NCBI GenBank assembly: GCA_963693085.1
Contig: OY856409.1
Span: 662,995,591-663,059,590 of the forward strand
From: Alisma plantago-aquatica
Taxonomy: Eukaryota; Streptophyta; Magnoliopsida; Alismatales; Alismataceae
Length of the DNA: 64,000 nt
Direction: 5' to 3'
Shown: positions 34,656 to 46,700 of the stretch, piece by piece
Layout of the letters: every line of letters starts with the position of its first letter
Position numbering within the stretch: the stretch's first letter is position 1
Position numbers and translations under genes: made by a program
Notes under the pieces: generated by a model
What the model was told of the DNA's origin: nothing
The model's database searches: none
What the model saw: only the letters and a program-made list of their open reading frames with translations

Positions 34656-35130
34656 CAAGTCCACTGCAGGGATAGCACAGAGATAGGGGATAGGTAAGGA
34701 TTGAGTAGTATTTCTTAAGACGTAATCTTGGCTGTTAAATGATAATTGGTTGTTTACATTGTTATCATAGTTGCACGATTATTGTTTCCCCCACATACCA
34801 TCTTTATGCTGACTGACGTTTTGTTTGTCGGCGTTTTAGGTACAAGTGAAAAGAACAAACAGTAAAGTGGCATATGTGGAATTAAATGAGAATTAAAGTG
34901 CAATGGAGGATTAGTTAGAATAGACTCCGTATGTTGATAGAAATAGTTAACCAAGTTTTTGAAAAGGTATGTAAAATTTTTATTTTATCACAGCTTTTCA
35001 TTATAGTCTGGTAGAATTTGATAATTATTATAGATTATTTGTTAAACCTTTGATCTGGAAATTGGGATAACGACTCTGACCTTCCAGTCTCCCTTAATTG
35101 GGGGTTATTGGGAGGCAGGGTCATTACATA

Positions 35131-35143
35131 TGGTATCAGAGCA
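35131..35143 (+). other. Primer-binding site of gypsy B
   Basis: TGGTATCAGAGCA, an exact initiator tRNA-Met primer site two bases after the 5' LTR. Confidence 0.85.
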
Positions 35144-38100
35144 TAGGTTCCTCATTTAATCTTTAATAATTATTAAATTTTACAAACTCTATAGAACCCA
35201 AGGGAGTTATTAGAGGATTTTTCGAAAGATAGAGGTGTCTAGAAAAGGATCACGTCTGGGGACTGGCAAGATTTTGCTCTGCACCGCTAGTCGGAATACG
35301 AGGACTCCCAGATTAGTGTGACTGCCTGGCCAATGTCTCAGGATTTGACTTGAAATAAGATATGTTTAGGACTCTCTCATCTTGTCCATCCCTTCTCAAC
35401 TCAAATGTTGTTAAGGACCTTAAGGATTAGGGCTTTCTCTCTTTTGCTCACCCTCTCGAAATAAGATAAGGTTTAAGGAATCCTCCAACAAATTAATAAA
35501 AAGCATGTAAATAAGATGTCATGGACATAAGCTTAATAGATTAAGCGTAAAAGAATAGATACATGCTTAGGTCGTATGACATAAGTTGCCATGCCCTCAG
35601 GAGAAGACCTGAGGCTAGACCTTCTTGTCAGGAGGATAAGTAAAGAGAGTTAGTCTTGGAGGTAGAGATCTCCATTACAAGTAGAAACCTGGCACATCCT
35701 ATGAGGATGATGTTAACCCTAACCCTAAGTGAAGGTTAGAGAGAGAGGTAGCATGGTGAGTTAGAAGTCATGATAGACCAGGTGGACGTGCCTTGGATGC
35801 CATATGAGCCATAAGAGGTTGAATGACCAAGTACCTTTGGCGACCCAACCCTGGGAAGGGTCGTGCATGTTAGAGTGAAGGAAAGCACCTTCTTTGATGA
35901 GGTTAGAGAAGAACCTATAAGAACCCCATGAGCTTATACGAGCATGGCATAGTAGGCACCCAGAATACGTCAGTAGTGTGAGCAGTAGGATACAACCCTG
36001 GCCAAGGGAGTATGTTGGATAGCTGATGAGACAAGCATAAAGGGCTAGGGATGACCTCGAGCAAACATAAGTTTGAACATAGGTATGTCGGTGAGCTTGA
36101 TCCACCTCCATGGAGAGAGGACCTCTGGTAGTGAGGCTGTCTGTAGGGTTATCTCTAGAGAGAGAGAGAGAGTAGGACCCAAGCAAGAAGGTTGGAAGCC
36201 TAGACTCTGAGATATGAGGAAAGTGGGGAGTTGAGGATGATGCAACCTAGGTGGATGTTTATGGTTGCCTCATGCTTGATCCCTGGAGGCTGATGATGTC
36301 TTGGTTGCCATGAGAGGAACCAAACCCTAGATAGAGGATGAGTCTGCTGGTACCTCTGTACCTATGGTATAGATGAGAAGAAGAGTTCCTTAGACCTGGA
36401 GAGGTTTAGTAACAGGTTGTGAGGCCTTGTACCTTGTTGATTGTCCTTGAGGAGGACTCAACTCTGAAGTGTTGTTCGAGTAGAAGGATGACATGAAGTG
36501 CATGCCATACCTTGTACATGTTTGGTTCATGGTTAAGAGGTTGAGCATGCACTTTGACACCCAAAAGTGAACCTAGGGTTCCTAGGCATATGAGGGGAAG
36601 TGGTGTACCTGATGTTCATGACAAGGCTTGAGTTTCTATAGATGCGAGCATGGTACTCCTCATGTTTAGAGGAAAGGGAAACCCCTTAAGTTTAAGGTAT
36701 GTTTGATGAACCCCTTCCAGCTAAGTTGGTGACATGGGAAGGTATGATCTTGGTCCAATGTTGAGGAATGAGAACAAGTATGACCTAGCATGGTTTAGTA
36801 GGTGGTCTGCTTATGCCTTAGTAGCTTGCTAGGGTTAAGCATGCTAGACCTAAGGACATTTGTGACCTTTGTTATCAAGGTGTAGTTTCCTCCCATCCTG
36901 GGAGAGGGACCCTTTTTGTAGGGTGTGTACCAGTTTTGTGGGTTTAGAGGAAACCTAAAGGGGTCTCATAGGATCTTGAGAAGCTAAGGGAAAATTACAT
37001 GGTATGATAATGAACATGTAGACCCATAGATAACCATATCTAAGTACATGTGGATGTGTTACCATGACGGTAATCAGTATGGGGCCTGGCCAAGGTAGGT
37101 AGGTCTCCATGACCCCTATGAAATGATGAAAGTCAGCCCATGTATACAGAAGGAGATGATGAAAGCTTGGGTAAGGTACTAAGTTGGACATGTACAATAA
37201 TAGAATCCTAAGTCGATCCTAGGGTTAGGTAGGGATAAGACATATGGAAGTGGGAGCTGCCTAATTCCCTAGTTGCACGTGACCATAGGGTCTGGAGGTA
37301 ACAACTATCATTGTTTGACGGCCATGGGTTAGGAGATTGATCACCTTCATGAACTCAAGGAACCCAAAGGGCAGATGAGTAGGGCACTCTCTGGATGCAT
37401 AATGGAAGAGATATGACCCTAAAAGTTCTGGCACCCTATAGACATAGAGGAGATGACCAAGGAAGGTGTGTGGACCCAAGTAGGTTCGAGACCAGTTCTA
37501 CATGGAAGTAACTTTGATATCGAGATGATTGTGATGTAGAGGCATAAGTTGCACGTTTCAACTTAGATTTGAAGGTGTACTGGAAAGGTGGGATGTACCA
37601 TCTCTACTCTTGGAACAAGAACACTTTGTGTTTGGACAGCCGCCAAATGCTTATTTCCTCTTGTTATGGGAGTGAGAGATAGGACAATACGCATGCCATA
37701 CACCAAGGATAATAGATGAAGTGAGTTGGAACGTTGCTATGAGGTATGAGGATAGAGATGATAACATACCCTTGTGGAGTGAACGATACATGGATGGTTT
37801 ACCAAAACTAAGAGAAATAAGGTAGTCATCTTATGAGGATGTTTTTTTTCTCATGAGCTATGAGTCTTACAAGGTTGAGTTCAAAAACCAAGAGAATAAG
37901 CTCAGAGTTTTCTTGATGAAGATACTTAGAGTTTGAGATGAGATGACAAGTGAATACATGGAGGTGTATGTCTTCAACATTACCTTATACATAAGGATGT
38001 GAAGTGGTTGAGGTGCAGCTGCCTAGTTTAGCTAGAGGCTAGAAGAGGTTGTTAGGCTAACCCTAAGTTTGAGAAAGAAGATATGTTTGGCTAACACTCA

Positions 38101-38460
38101 GATATAACAAAATCAGTTGATCAAGTTAATGGATGTTTGGTTAGCCGGCCTAGGCCTTGATGCAATAAAAGGATGGTGGTAGAACCTCAGATACACCTTT
38201 ATGGGAAAGAAAGTGTGGAAACCCCGACTAGAGTATTTTAGGGTTTCTGGGGAATCAATCTTGAGGAATCATGACATACAGGAGATCATGATTTTAATAT
38301 CACCTTACACTGTGGTACTATAAAGATAGTAAGTGACAATAGTACTTTGGATGCTTAAGATGAAGTTGCAGGTGGTATGTTGCCATGCATGATAGGAGGT
38401 GAAGGGTGAGCACCGGTAACCCAGTGCATTGATATAAAGGATAAAGAGTCCCCGAGAGGG
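35144..38460 (+). other. Interior of gypsy B, no recognisable gag or polymerase
   Basis: The first 400 bp align by eye with the gypsy A leader (shared strings GTGTCTAGAAAAGGATCACG, CGGAATACGAGGACTCCCAG). From about 35561 the similarity stops, and I cannot find gag, protease, reverse transcriptase or RNase H motifs. The plus strand is purine-rich with many ATGAGG/GAGATG words. A 141-codon minus-strand open stretch (35761-36186) has no known match. Homology to integrase resumes at about 38461. Confidence 0.5.
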
Positions 38461-39430
38461 AATGGGAGTTCATCACTATGGATGTTGTAAGTCTCCCCTA
38501 GACCAAGGAAGGTCAAGATGCAATATGGGTTATGATAGATCACCTTACCTATATGACATGAGCAAGAAAGAGTATTGTCAAGGGACAGATCTGGTTGAAC
38601 TACATACGAGGGAGATGGTTCGACTACACCATGGTGCGAGTTCAAAAGTTCTTGAGTATAACCTAAAGATACGCTTCCATAAGGTGGAAATAGGTACATG
38701 AAGAACTCGATGTTAGTACCACTTATCACCCCTAACTAATGGTTAATATGATCCAGACTAGAGGGTCTGAAGAGAGCATGTGTGCTCATTCAGGGTGATA
38801 TAGGGAGACAGTTCTTGTCTTTTGTATGATGTGATGATAACCACCATAGCCAGTATCAGGATATAAAGAAGCTCTATAAGGGAGGTTGTGTCGGACACCA
38901 CTTCATTAAGGTGATGTTGGTGAAGGGACCTCGAGATGGTCAGAAAAGGATCACAGTGTGTGTAGATGAAGTCACTTTGATCGTGCAATGGCTGAAAGGA
39001 GCCTAGAGATGACATGAGTCATGAGTTGATGCAAAGTAGACTGACATGCAGTTCACTGTGGAATTCTGACCCCTCTAAGCTATAGATGAGAAGGCCGAGC
39101 CCCCGATACATGGATCCATTTGAGATGGATTGGTGGAAAAGGTTATGTTTGACCTTACCCCTCAGATAAAGTAATGTGTGATGAGTTACATGTGTCCAAT
39201 TTAGAGCACTATGTGAGGTACCTGGGCCATGTGCTGAGCAATGAACCTAGTGAGCCCCAAGGGAGGCTAAAATGACCTGAGTCACTGTGAGGTTTATAGA
39301 TGCCAAGGTGAAACAAACTCAGAGAAAGGATTATGTGATGATAAAGGTTCTTTGGAAGCGCCATGTATAGGGAAAAGCCACATATGGGCCAATGACGGAC
39401 ATGTCAAAAGTCTTATCCTGAATCGTTTGT
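38461..39430 (+). pseudogene. Integrase-chromodomain relic of gypsy B
   Basis: Nucleotide-level match to gypsy A integrase: CCTAGACCAAGGAAGGTCA and AGATGCAATATGGGTTATGA (equivalent to GHDAIWVV), CACTTATCACCCC (YHP), GTCGGACACCACTTCA (CRTPLH) and, at about 39320-39430, AAGGTTCTTTGGAAGCGCCA followed by GCCACATATGGG, the chromodomain (VLWK...ATW). Stops and indels are frequent and no long frame is left. Confidence 0.75.
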
Positions 39431-39477
39431 TTGCTTGATGGAATTTTAGGGACAAAATTCCTATAAGAGGGGAAGGA

Positions 39478-42432
39478 TGTTACAACCCCAATTTTTGGGT
39501 TCTTTTGGTGAGAAATGTAATTTCTCATATTAAAGATATTTGAATAAATAATGATGTAATTTGTTTTGAATAAATGGATTTTGTCTACAATAGCCTTGTT
39601 GATTGTTTTGTGGGCTTTATTGGCTATTGGGCCCAATAACAAGGAAAAGTCAAAAGAAACTCCATTATTAAATGAGTAAATAAGAAAATGGAGAAAAGAA
39701 AAATGTAGAAACCTCTAGAAGGCAAAAGAATATAATCCAAAGGTGGATTTCATACCTCTTGGGTTCCTTGGGTCCCAAGGAGTCCAAAGTTGCAAAGATA
39801 ATGCAACAATGAAAGAAAAGATCAATTAAATATTTCTTTATTAAGAAAGAAAATTTAAAACAATGATAAAATGTGGGAAATAAGTGGCAAGAGGTATAAT
39901 TGAGTTCTTTTTGGTGGATTTTCATATCCATGAGGGTTCTAATGTTAAAAGAAATTTCAATAAGGAAAATTAAAGAGAAATAAAGAGAAATCCTCAAAAA
40001 GATATATTTAATAAGAAATAAATAAGAAAATGAGAAATAATGGACATAGATGCATCTAGAAGGATAATAAGTGTCAACTAAAAAGGATTTCGAAATATTA
40101 GAGTTTCTTGGGATCCAAGGAGTTGCTGCATCGCTAGAAGGCTAGAATGAGGAAGGAACTGCATCGCTGGACCATCGCATACCTGCCCTTGCATGGGGAG
40201 GTGTCTGTAGGAGGTTTGTAGTTCTCAGAGAAGCTTCGGGGGTGACGAAATCTCCTCCCCCCTTCTTCCTTCGTAGGCTACAACCTCTGCCAAGGCGGTT
40301 TCCTCTATAGAACGGGACCTGTGTGTGGCCCTGGTCCTCATCGACCAGGTTGTCTTGGCGGTGCGGCAGGGGGCTACGGAGGAGTGGGGACCCCCGCACG
40401 GTCCACCCCCACCCTAGAGACTCACCTGATCACGGTGGAAATCGTCGTTGCGGCAGCAGCGACGCATCGTCGAGAGGTAGAAGACGACACATACGTTCTG
40501 GACCAAAATGCCCCTCCTGAGCATGAAGGAGCGGTCTGCATCCCAGGGGTAAAAGAGGGAATTCGTTATAACTCAAATCCGATCGCAAGGTACGTGCGTG
40601 GGAGTGAGTTGCCTACGTGGCGCCTCCCTATTGGTCCATATGTGTTTATCTTACAAAATTCAGAACTAATCATTGGTAGCTCAATTTTAGATAAATTATA
40701 TATGAATTTTGATCAGGAGAACTCAAAGAATGCAATAAAAATATAATTGAAGTGTGATTCTGATTTCAATTCAAAAAGTGTGTAAAGATGCTATCTTTAA
40801 TGGTTTAATTAATGCAAAACCAAAATCTTTGGTGATTAACGTATTTAGTTGGGTTTAATGGATGCTTAAAGTTGATATTAACCTGTTAATTGTAAAAAGG
40901 TACATTAAGAACAAAAAGCATGAACTCTACACGTAATTGGTTTAATTTAGAGTTTCATGTGCATAAATATTCGTTAATGGGCCTTGAAACCCTAATATTA
41001 GTAAATGTGACTATTAATGGCTTTAATTGTTCAATTTAATGATTTAAGTTGAGAAATGATAATTCTAAGCTATTTCGAGTATAAAAGTTCCTAATTGTGG
41101 ATAAATACCTTTAATGTAGAAATTAGGATTTTCTAATGATAAAGGTAGAATTAATGAAAATTAGAATTCATATGTGAATTAGACCATAATGAATTTTGAA
41201 TTGAAGGAGCATAATGATCTTGTCATGGATTAAAAGGATAAAAATGGTAGCTTTAATGTAAAAGAGGCTTAATGGACTTTTAATTGTGCCTTAAATCAAA
41301 ATTAGGGTTATATGTTGTTAAAAGATAACCTTAATATCTTTTGTGAAGAATGGATGAGATAATTAGGGTTTGTGAGTAATGGTATAAAAATTAGGGTTTA
41401 AAATAGTAAAAGATGAAGGGAAACCCTAATTGCAATGGAAACCCTAAAAGTGGACTAGAAACCCTAGGAAGCGAGCTAGGTTTAATAGATCTTGATGGCG
41501 TGATCAATAATAGGATATTGTATGATTATTTCATGATCTTATTATGTGTGCTTGCTTGCTTGGATTTCTTACTTGCATGGAATATTTATGTCTCAAATCA
41601 GCCTGACAGGTATGTGGTTATGCTTATGAATATCTCGAATTAGTTTTTCGAGGTTTTCTGAAGTTTTCATCGATGACTTGAATTAAACTGTTGGATGACT
41701 TTAATTCATGCAAACTACAATGTGGATATGACTATCACTTAAGATATGTGCCTACTAGATCATATCCTAGTCCCCTCTTTAGCTTAATAGATTGACCTAG
41801 TACATGGCTACCTATGGGGTAGGTCCATCAGGTCATTGGATGACTTAGTACATGGCTACCAATGGGGTAGGTCCATCAAGTCACCTTGAGTCAGGGATTG
41901 GGCTACCTTTGGGTAGGGCCATGCGACTCTATAACCCTAAATATTGGCTACATGTGAGGTAGGGCCATGGGGGTAAGGATCTATCATAGAGAGAGGTAGT
42001 ATCCAAGTCCACTGCAGGGATAACACAGAGATAGGGGATAGGTAAGGATTGAGCAGTTTACATTGTTATCATAGTTGCACAATTATTGTTTCCCCCACAT
42101 ACCAGCTTTATGCTGACCGACGTTTTGTTTGTCGGTGTTTTAGGTACAAGTGAAAAGAACAAACAGTAAAGTGCCATATGTGGAATTAAATGAGAATTAA
42201 AGTGCAAAGGAGGATTAGTTAGAATAGACTCCGTATGTGGATAGAAATAGTTAACCAAGTTTTTGAAAAGGTATGTAAACATTTTATTTTATCACAACTT
42301 TTCATTATAGTCTGGTAGAATTTGATAATTATTATAGATTATTTGTCGAACCTTTGATCCAGAAATTGGTATAACGACTCTGACCTTCTGGTCTCCCTTA
42401 ATTGGGGGTTATCGGGAGGAGGGGTCATTACA
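39478..42432 (+). repeat. 3' LTR of gypsy B
   Basis: 2955 bp direct repeat of the 5' LTR, lacking the 1.46-kb extra segment and a block of about 370 bp that contains the TATA box (junction about 40121). It ends TCATTACA and is followed by CTCAG. Confidence 0.85.
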
Positions 42433-42437
42433 CTCAG

Positions 42438-42596
42438 TTTGGAGTAGTACTAGGATGAGTGACCAGTCGGGAAGTTTATCTTATCTTCCATGTGAGTCAG
42501 GACGAAGCACACATTTAAGGTTAGTGGTGGTTTGTGAGGCCATTCGCCATTCCTGAAACTCTACTAGAGCCTTAGGCAGTGGGCCTAGGTGTTACA
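42438..42596 (+). repeat. Cassandra-1 5' LTR, second part with rest of 5S segment
   Basis: Resumes with TTGGAGTAGTACTAGGATG (IE and C-box part of the 5S internal promoter, to about 42476) and continues to GTGTTACA at 42596, after which the primer site begins. Confidence 0.85.
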
Positions 42597-42598
42597 AA

Positions 42599-42611
42599 TG
42601 GTATCAGATCC
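42599..42611 (+). other. Primer-binding site of Cassandra-1
   Basis: TGGTATCAGATCC, initiator tRNA-Met site with one mismatch. Confidence 0.8.
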
Positions 42612-42848
42612 ATAACCCCTCCAGTAGGTGGGGCCCACATGGGCATGTGGCATGCCAATCTTGAGTCGTGTGGTCCATGCATGTTGGAAAGGGTTGTCCA
42701 TGGTGATGTAACCACCTTTATGCTAGTATTCCACGATCGTAAGATGGGTGTCCATGGGCCATTCTGGGTCTACACTAAAATGGGGTAATATTATGTGGCC
42801 ATAAAGTTGATCCTTGACGAGGATGTCAAGAGTCTAAGTGGGGGAGAT

Positions 42849-43138
42849 TGTAACATCCCATGATTTGAGGCCTCGAAACAAATGATCTTAAAATGAAAGA
42901 CTGGACTACCCATATCACCAAGGTGCACCTCCTTTTTAGGGACTCATCGCTAAAGAACTCCATAGTTCATTGTGTTCAGCTTGGAGTAGTACTAGGATGG
43001 GTGACTAGTTGGAAAGTTTATCCTGACTTGTGCATGAGTGATGACAAAGCACGTAGTTAAGGCTAGTGGTGGTCTATGGGGCCAGTCACCACTCCTGAAA
43101 CTCTACTAGAGCCTTGGGCAGTGGGCCTAGGTGTTATA
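42849..43138 (+). repeat. Cassandra-1 3' LTR with 5S-like segment
   Basis: 290 bp from TGTAACATCCCA to GTGTTATA. The 5S-like part is 42945-43018 (AGAACTCCATAGTT, GGAGTAGTACTAGGATGGGT). Preceded by polypurine AAGTGGGGGAGAT. Confidence 0.85.
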
Positions 43139-43566
43139 GGCACACCAAGCATTGGTGTGTTGTCTATCTCGTAAAAGTGTGATGGTAGGTATGTGGGCCT
43201 GTCAAGCAAGGTGCATTACTTTGGTGTTGGCTTTTGGGTCAGGCTTAAATAGGTAATCTTAATAATATTCAGTACCCAAAAGAATGCATATGGATATGGA
43301 AAAGATGTGCGCATATCATATGTCCAAGAAAATTGACTGTGGACATTGGTGTTGGCAGGGAAATAATTCAATTATTTTGGATCTTGACTTACTAGAATGT
43401 TGGATGCTACAATCTTCTAAAATGATAAGTGAGTGGTTATCAATTTGAACAAAATAGTGAGAGAGATAACTAACTGAAGGCCTAATTAAACATCGCCAAA
43501 TTTTATTACAATCAAAATAAATTAAAGTTGTTTTGACAAAGTTCCAAATTTCTCTTGTAGAATCAA

Positions 43567-44420
43567 ATGGAAACAAACATCATATTTTCTCTGCGATCGA
43601 TCCTTGAGAAGGACAAGTTAACTAGAAATAACATCCACAATTGATTCAGGACGCTGAGAATTGTTCTCATATAGGAGTGCAAGATCAGTGTCATGGAGAC
43701 ACCAGAGCTACATGAACATGCTCCCATTGTACCTAAGGCTGACATGGATGCTTACAAGTAGCATACTAAAGATGTTGTTGATGTCAAATGTGTAATGTTG
43801 TGCTCCATGAACTATGAGCTATAGAGACAACATGAGAACATGGATGTTATTGAGATGGGAACAAATCTTAAGAACATTTTCCAAGATCAAGAAAGACATG
43901 AGAGATATGATGTCTCTAAGGCATTGTTCAAATATAACACGGTAGAAGGAGATCCAATAGGTCCTAATGTGCTCAAGCTTATTTGATATCTGGAGAACCT
44001 TACTAGACTGGGATTCCCATTGGGTCAAGAGTTGGCCACTGATGTGATTTTGTAGTCTAATCCAGAATCATGCAATCAGTTTGACATAAATTACATTGAC
44101 AAGCCGATGACAAAGTTACTTGGCATGTTGAGAACAGTTGAAGCACAAATAAAGAAAGACAGGCCCAAGTATGTGGTGATGATCGAAAAACCAAAGGGGA
44201 AGTCTAAAGGCTAAGGAAAATCTAGGAAGAGTTCTAAAGATAGGTAGAAGCCCAAGTCTTCAGCACTCAAAGCAAAGGGAAGGGTGAACAAGGGAGGTAA
44301 TTGTCACCACTGTCACAAGCATGGACACTGGAAGAGGGATTTCCCTCTCTACCTAGAGGAACTAAAGAAGAAGAAGGAGCAGATAGAGATCTCAACTTCA
44401 TGTTTATACATTATAAGAAA
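43567..44420 (+). pseudogene. gag: gag of copia 2
   Basis: Copia capsid/nucleocapsid relic. ATG at 43567 opens a frame with RSILEKDKLT, the usual N-terminal motif of one plant copia group. After frame breaks the conserved body follows: DVVDVKCVML (about 43765-43800), FQDQERHERYDVSKALF (about 43880-43930), LGFPLGQELATDVIL (about 44010-44055). The knuckle CHHCHKHGHWKRDF is at 44302-44343, with the last Cys replaced by Phe. Several TAG/TAA/TGA codons interrupt it. Downstream protease is in the neighbouring frame. Confidence 0.85.
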
Positions 44421-44609
44421 AATTTGATGACTTCTTCATCTTGGATATATGATACTAGATGTAGGCCTCACATATGTTTGAATATGCATGATCTAAAAAA
44501 AAGTAAGACTTTACAAAAGGGAGAGCTCAAACTATTCATCGCAAATGGAGCAAGATTTTCTACCATTAAATCTGAATTTGTAATTTATCTTAGCCCACAA
44601 GGCATGTAA
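44421..44609 (+). pseudogene. Aspartic protease of copia 2, active site altered
   Basis: Open to 44609. SSWIYDTRCRPHI corresponds to the copia protease start; the active-site D-T-G reads D-T-R (44451-44459). The following GELKLFIANGAR matches the flap region. The rest of the domain is lost in frameshifts. Confidence 0.8.
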
Positions 44610-45900
44610 TAGAGTTAAAGAATTGTTGTTTCAATTCTGTCAATAAAAAAATATTTTACTTTGTGCATCTTGTATAGACAGGGATTATTATGAGTAAAGA
44701 AAAGTTAATCTTCTATTTCAAAGATGTATCTTGTATGGAAATGGCCCAAATTTCTTATGGTTGTATGTTGGATCCAAAGATAAATGTTTATAAAATAAAT
44801 AGCAAAAGATTAATACTTGATAACTGAGACATGAAATATCTATAGCAGTGTAATATAAAACACATGGATAAAAAATGGATTTCTAGAATACATAATAATG
44901 TTCGACTATACTCTTTTTGTTATGGAACCAATAGAGACATGCAATTCTTATTTACAGTGCAACATGACAAAAGCACATCTCACTAGATGTAGTGTAAGAG
45001 TCAATATTCTATAAAGACTTGTACATATTGATGAATGTATACCTTTAGAATAAATGCTAGACATAGTTATTTGTACCTTAATATATTTACTGATAATCTC
45101 AGTAGATATGGTGATTTGTATTTATTGAAATACAAATGTAAGTATCTTGAAGTGTTCAAGAAACTAGTACATAACCACATTGGAAAAAGTATGAAGATTT
45201 ATTGATATGATCAAGGATGAAATACTTTACACCAAGAGTTTGAGGTCCTTCTGGAGAGACTGTGATATTGTATCACAATGAACTCTACCTAAAATAGAGT
45301 GATGTATCAAAAAGAAGGAATCACACCCTGATGAGTCATGATGTGATTATCAATTAATCTAGTCAGTCTTCTAATTTCCTTTTAGGCACATGCTTTATAA
45401 TAAAACAATGTACCATCTAAAATGGTTTAAGAGACACCACATGAGATATGGTTTGGGAGGTGTCCTTATATATCTTTCATAAAGATTTGGGTTAAAACTT
45501 ATATAAGAAAATAGTTTCTTGGAAAAGATTTGTCCCCAAATCATAAAATGTTTGTTTTATTACTACTTTTATGTCAATCCAATAACAAAAGTGTTTTTTA
45601 CTAGTATGGCTAAATTCTAAATAAGGAATTTAAATCCAAAAAAGATCAGTGGGAGTGAACCAGAACTCAAAAGGTTCGATATCAACAATAGAAAAACATT
45701 GAACCTAAGAGGTACATTAAGAATAATGAGAATCACAAATCTTGTGGAATCTCAAGTTCCTAGTGTAACACACAAACCGCATAAATCTAGTAGAACAAAC
45801 ATTGAGATTTTGAATCTTATAACTCATATAGACTGTGAGTTTATCATAAGATGATGATCCATCAACTAACTAGAAGTTATTGGGGACTAGAGTCTGAGAA
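44610..45900 (+). pseudogene. Integrase relic of copia 2
   Basis: Only scattered motifs. Around 45015-45030 a string equivalent to LVHIDE stands for the first catalytic Asp (LIHTDVCG in relatives). At about 45250-45290 DCDIVSQ corresponds to CGIVSQ-TPP. About 45600-45800 resembles the variable C-terminal linker. There are many stops and no long frame. Confidence 0.65.
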
Positions 45901-46019
45901 ATGGCTTAAGGTCAATTTATCCAAAATGGAGTCCATGTACACTAACAAGGTATGACAATGGTAGTACCACTTAAAGAGATAAAACACAAATTGTGCAAAT
46001 GGATTTTCAAGAAGAAGAC

Positions 46020-46700
46020 CAACATGGAAAACCTATAAAAGCATATTGGTATCAAGGAGTTTCAAACAAGTTCAAGGTGTTGAACATGATGGAATCTCTT
46101 TACTAATCAACATGGTTAAGTCCATTAGGACCATGCTTTCCATTATAGTTCATTAATACTATGGGATTTTGCATATGGATATTAAACCCACATTCCTTCA
46201 AAGGAATAATTAAGAAGATGTGTACATGACACAACCTGAAGATTTTTATACCTCCAATAATGCAAATAAAGTCTATAAGCTATAAAGGCCAATCAATATG
46301 ATTGAAGAAAGCATCTAAAAGCTAGAATATTTGATTTGACAAGATAGTCAAAGAGTTTGACTTGAGTAAAAATGAAGATGAAATGTGTAATTAGAAAATA
46401 TTTAGTGGGTCATATTTTACATTCCACATATTTATGGTAATAACATCTCAACACTATGAATATTGAAACCTAGTATGAAAGTACCTTCTAAATGAAGGGA
46501 TTAGGTGAAGCATCCTATGTGATAGGAATTGAAATATATAGAGATAGATTTGTATAGCTTCTTAACCTAAGTATGAGCACATATATTGGCAAGATGTTGA
46601 AGGAGTTCATCATACATGATTCAATAAGATAAAATATGTCCATGATTCATGGGATTAGTCTCTCATGAACCTTGTGTTCCAATTCTTATGAAGAATGGAA
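46020..46700 (+). pseudogene. Reverse transcriptase relic of copia 2
   Basis: MVKSIRTMLSIIV (about 46108-46150), GILHMDIKPTFLQ (first catalytic Asp, about 46165-46205), DVYMTQPEDF (about 46215-46245) and, further on, LGEASYVIGIEIYRDR (about 46503-46550) and STYIGKMLKEF match the copia reverse transcriptase in order. The region that should contain the YVDD box is missing or unreadable between about 46330 and 46490, so a deletion is likely. Confidence 0.82.

Larger units (their letters stand above)
30286..35128 (+). repeat. 5' LTR of gypsy B, with extra 1.46-kb segment
   Basis: 4843 bp against 2955 bp for the 3' LTR. It matches the 3' LTR from TGTTACAACCCC to about 30522, then contains about 1.46 kb absent from the partner (30523-31985), and matches again from about 31986. 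It also holds about 370 bp (32391-32760), including the TATA box, that the 3' LTR lacks. A GC-rich island lies at about 32690-33260. Confidence 0.85.
30286..42432 (+). mobile_element. Ty3/gypsy element B, defective relative of gypsy A
   Basis: LTR retrotransposon with perfect duplications CTCAG (30281-30285, 42433-42437), both inside the Cassandra-1 5S segment. LTRs are 30286-35128 and 39478-42432. Primer site TGGTATCAGAGCA at 35131, polypurine AAGAGGGGAAGGA at 39465-39477. The LTR ends and leader resemble gypsy A. The interior is 4.35 kb and keeps only a decayed integrase-chromodomain part (38461-39430); gag, protease and polymerase are not recognisable. Probably a non-autonomous or severely rearranged member of a family related to A. 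Confidence 0.85.
30169..43138 (+). mobile_element. Cassandra-1 (5S-bearing TRIM), split by gypsy B
   Basis: A miniature LTR retrotransposon with no coding capacity. 5' LTR is 30169-30285 plus 42438-42596, interior 42597-42848, 3' LTR 42849-43138. Near-identical flanks GGCAT (30164-30168) and GGCAC (43139-43143) are the likely target duplication. Primer site TGGTATCAGATCC at 42599 and polypurine AAGTGGGGGAGAT at 42836-42848. The LTRs carry a 5S rRNA-like segment, the diagnostic feature of Cassandra. Without gypsy B the element is about 0.8 kb. Confidence 0.88.

Noticed and set aside
35711..35730. Telomere-like TTAACCCTAACCCTAAG
   Set aside because: Only two plant-type repeat units; AACCCTA words are common throughout these elements, so no interstitial telomere.
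36155..36172. (GA)n run as a regulatory element
   Set aside because: A short simple repeat in a degraded interior; no supporting context.
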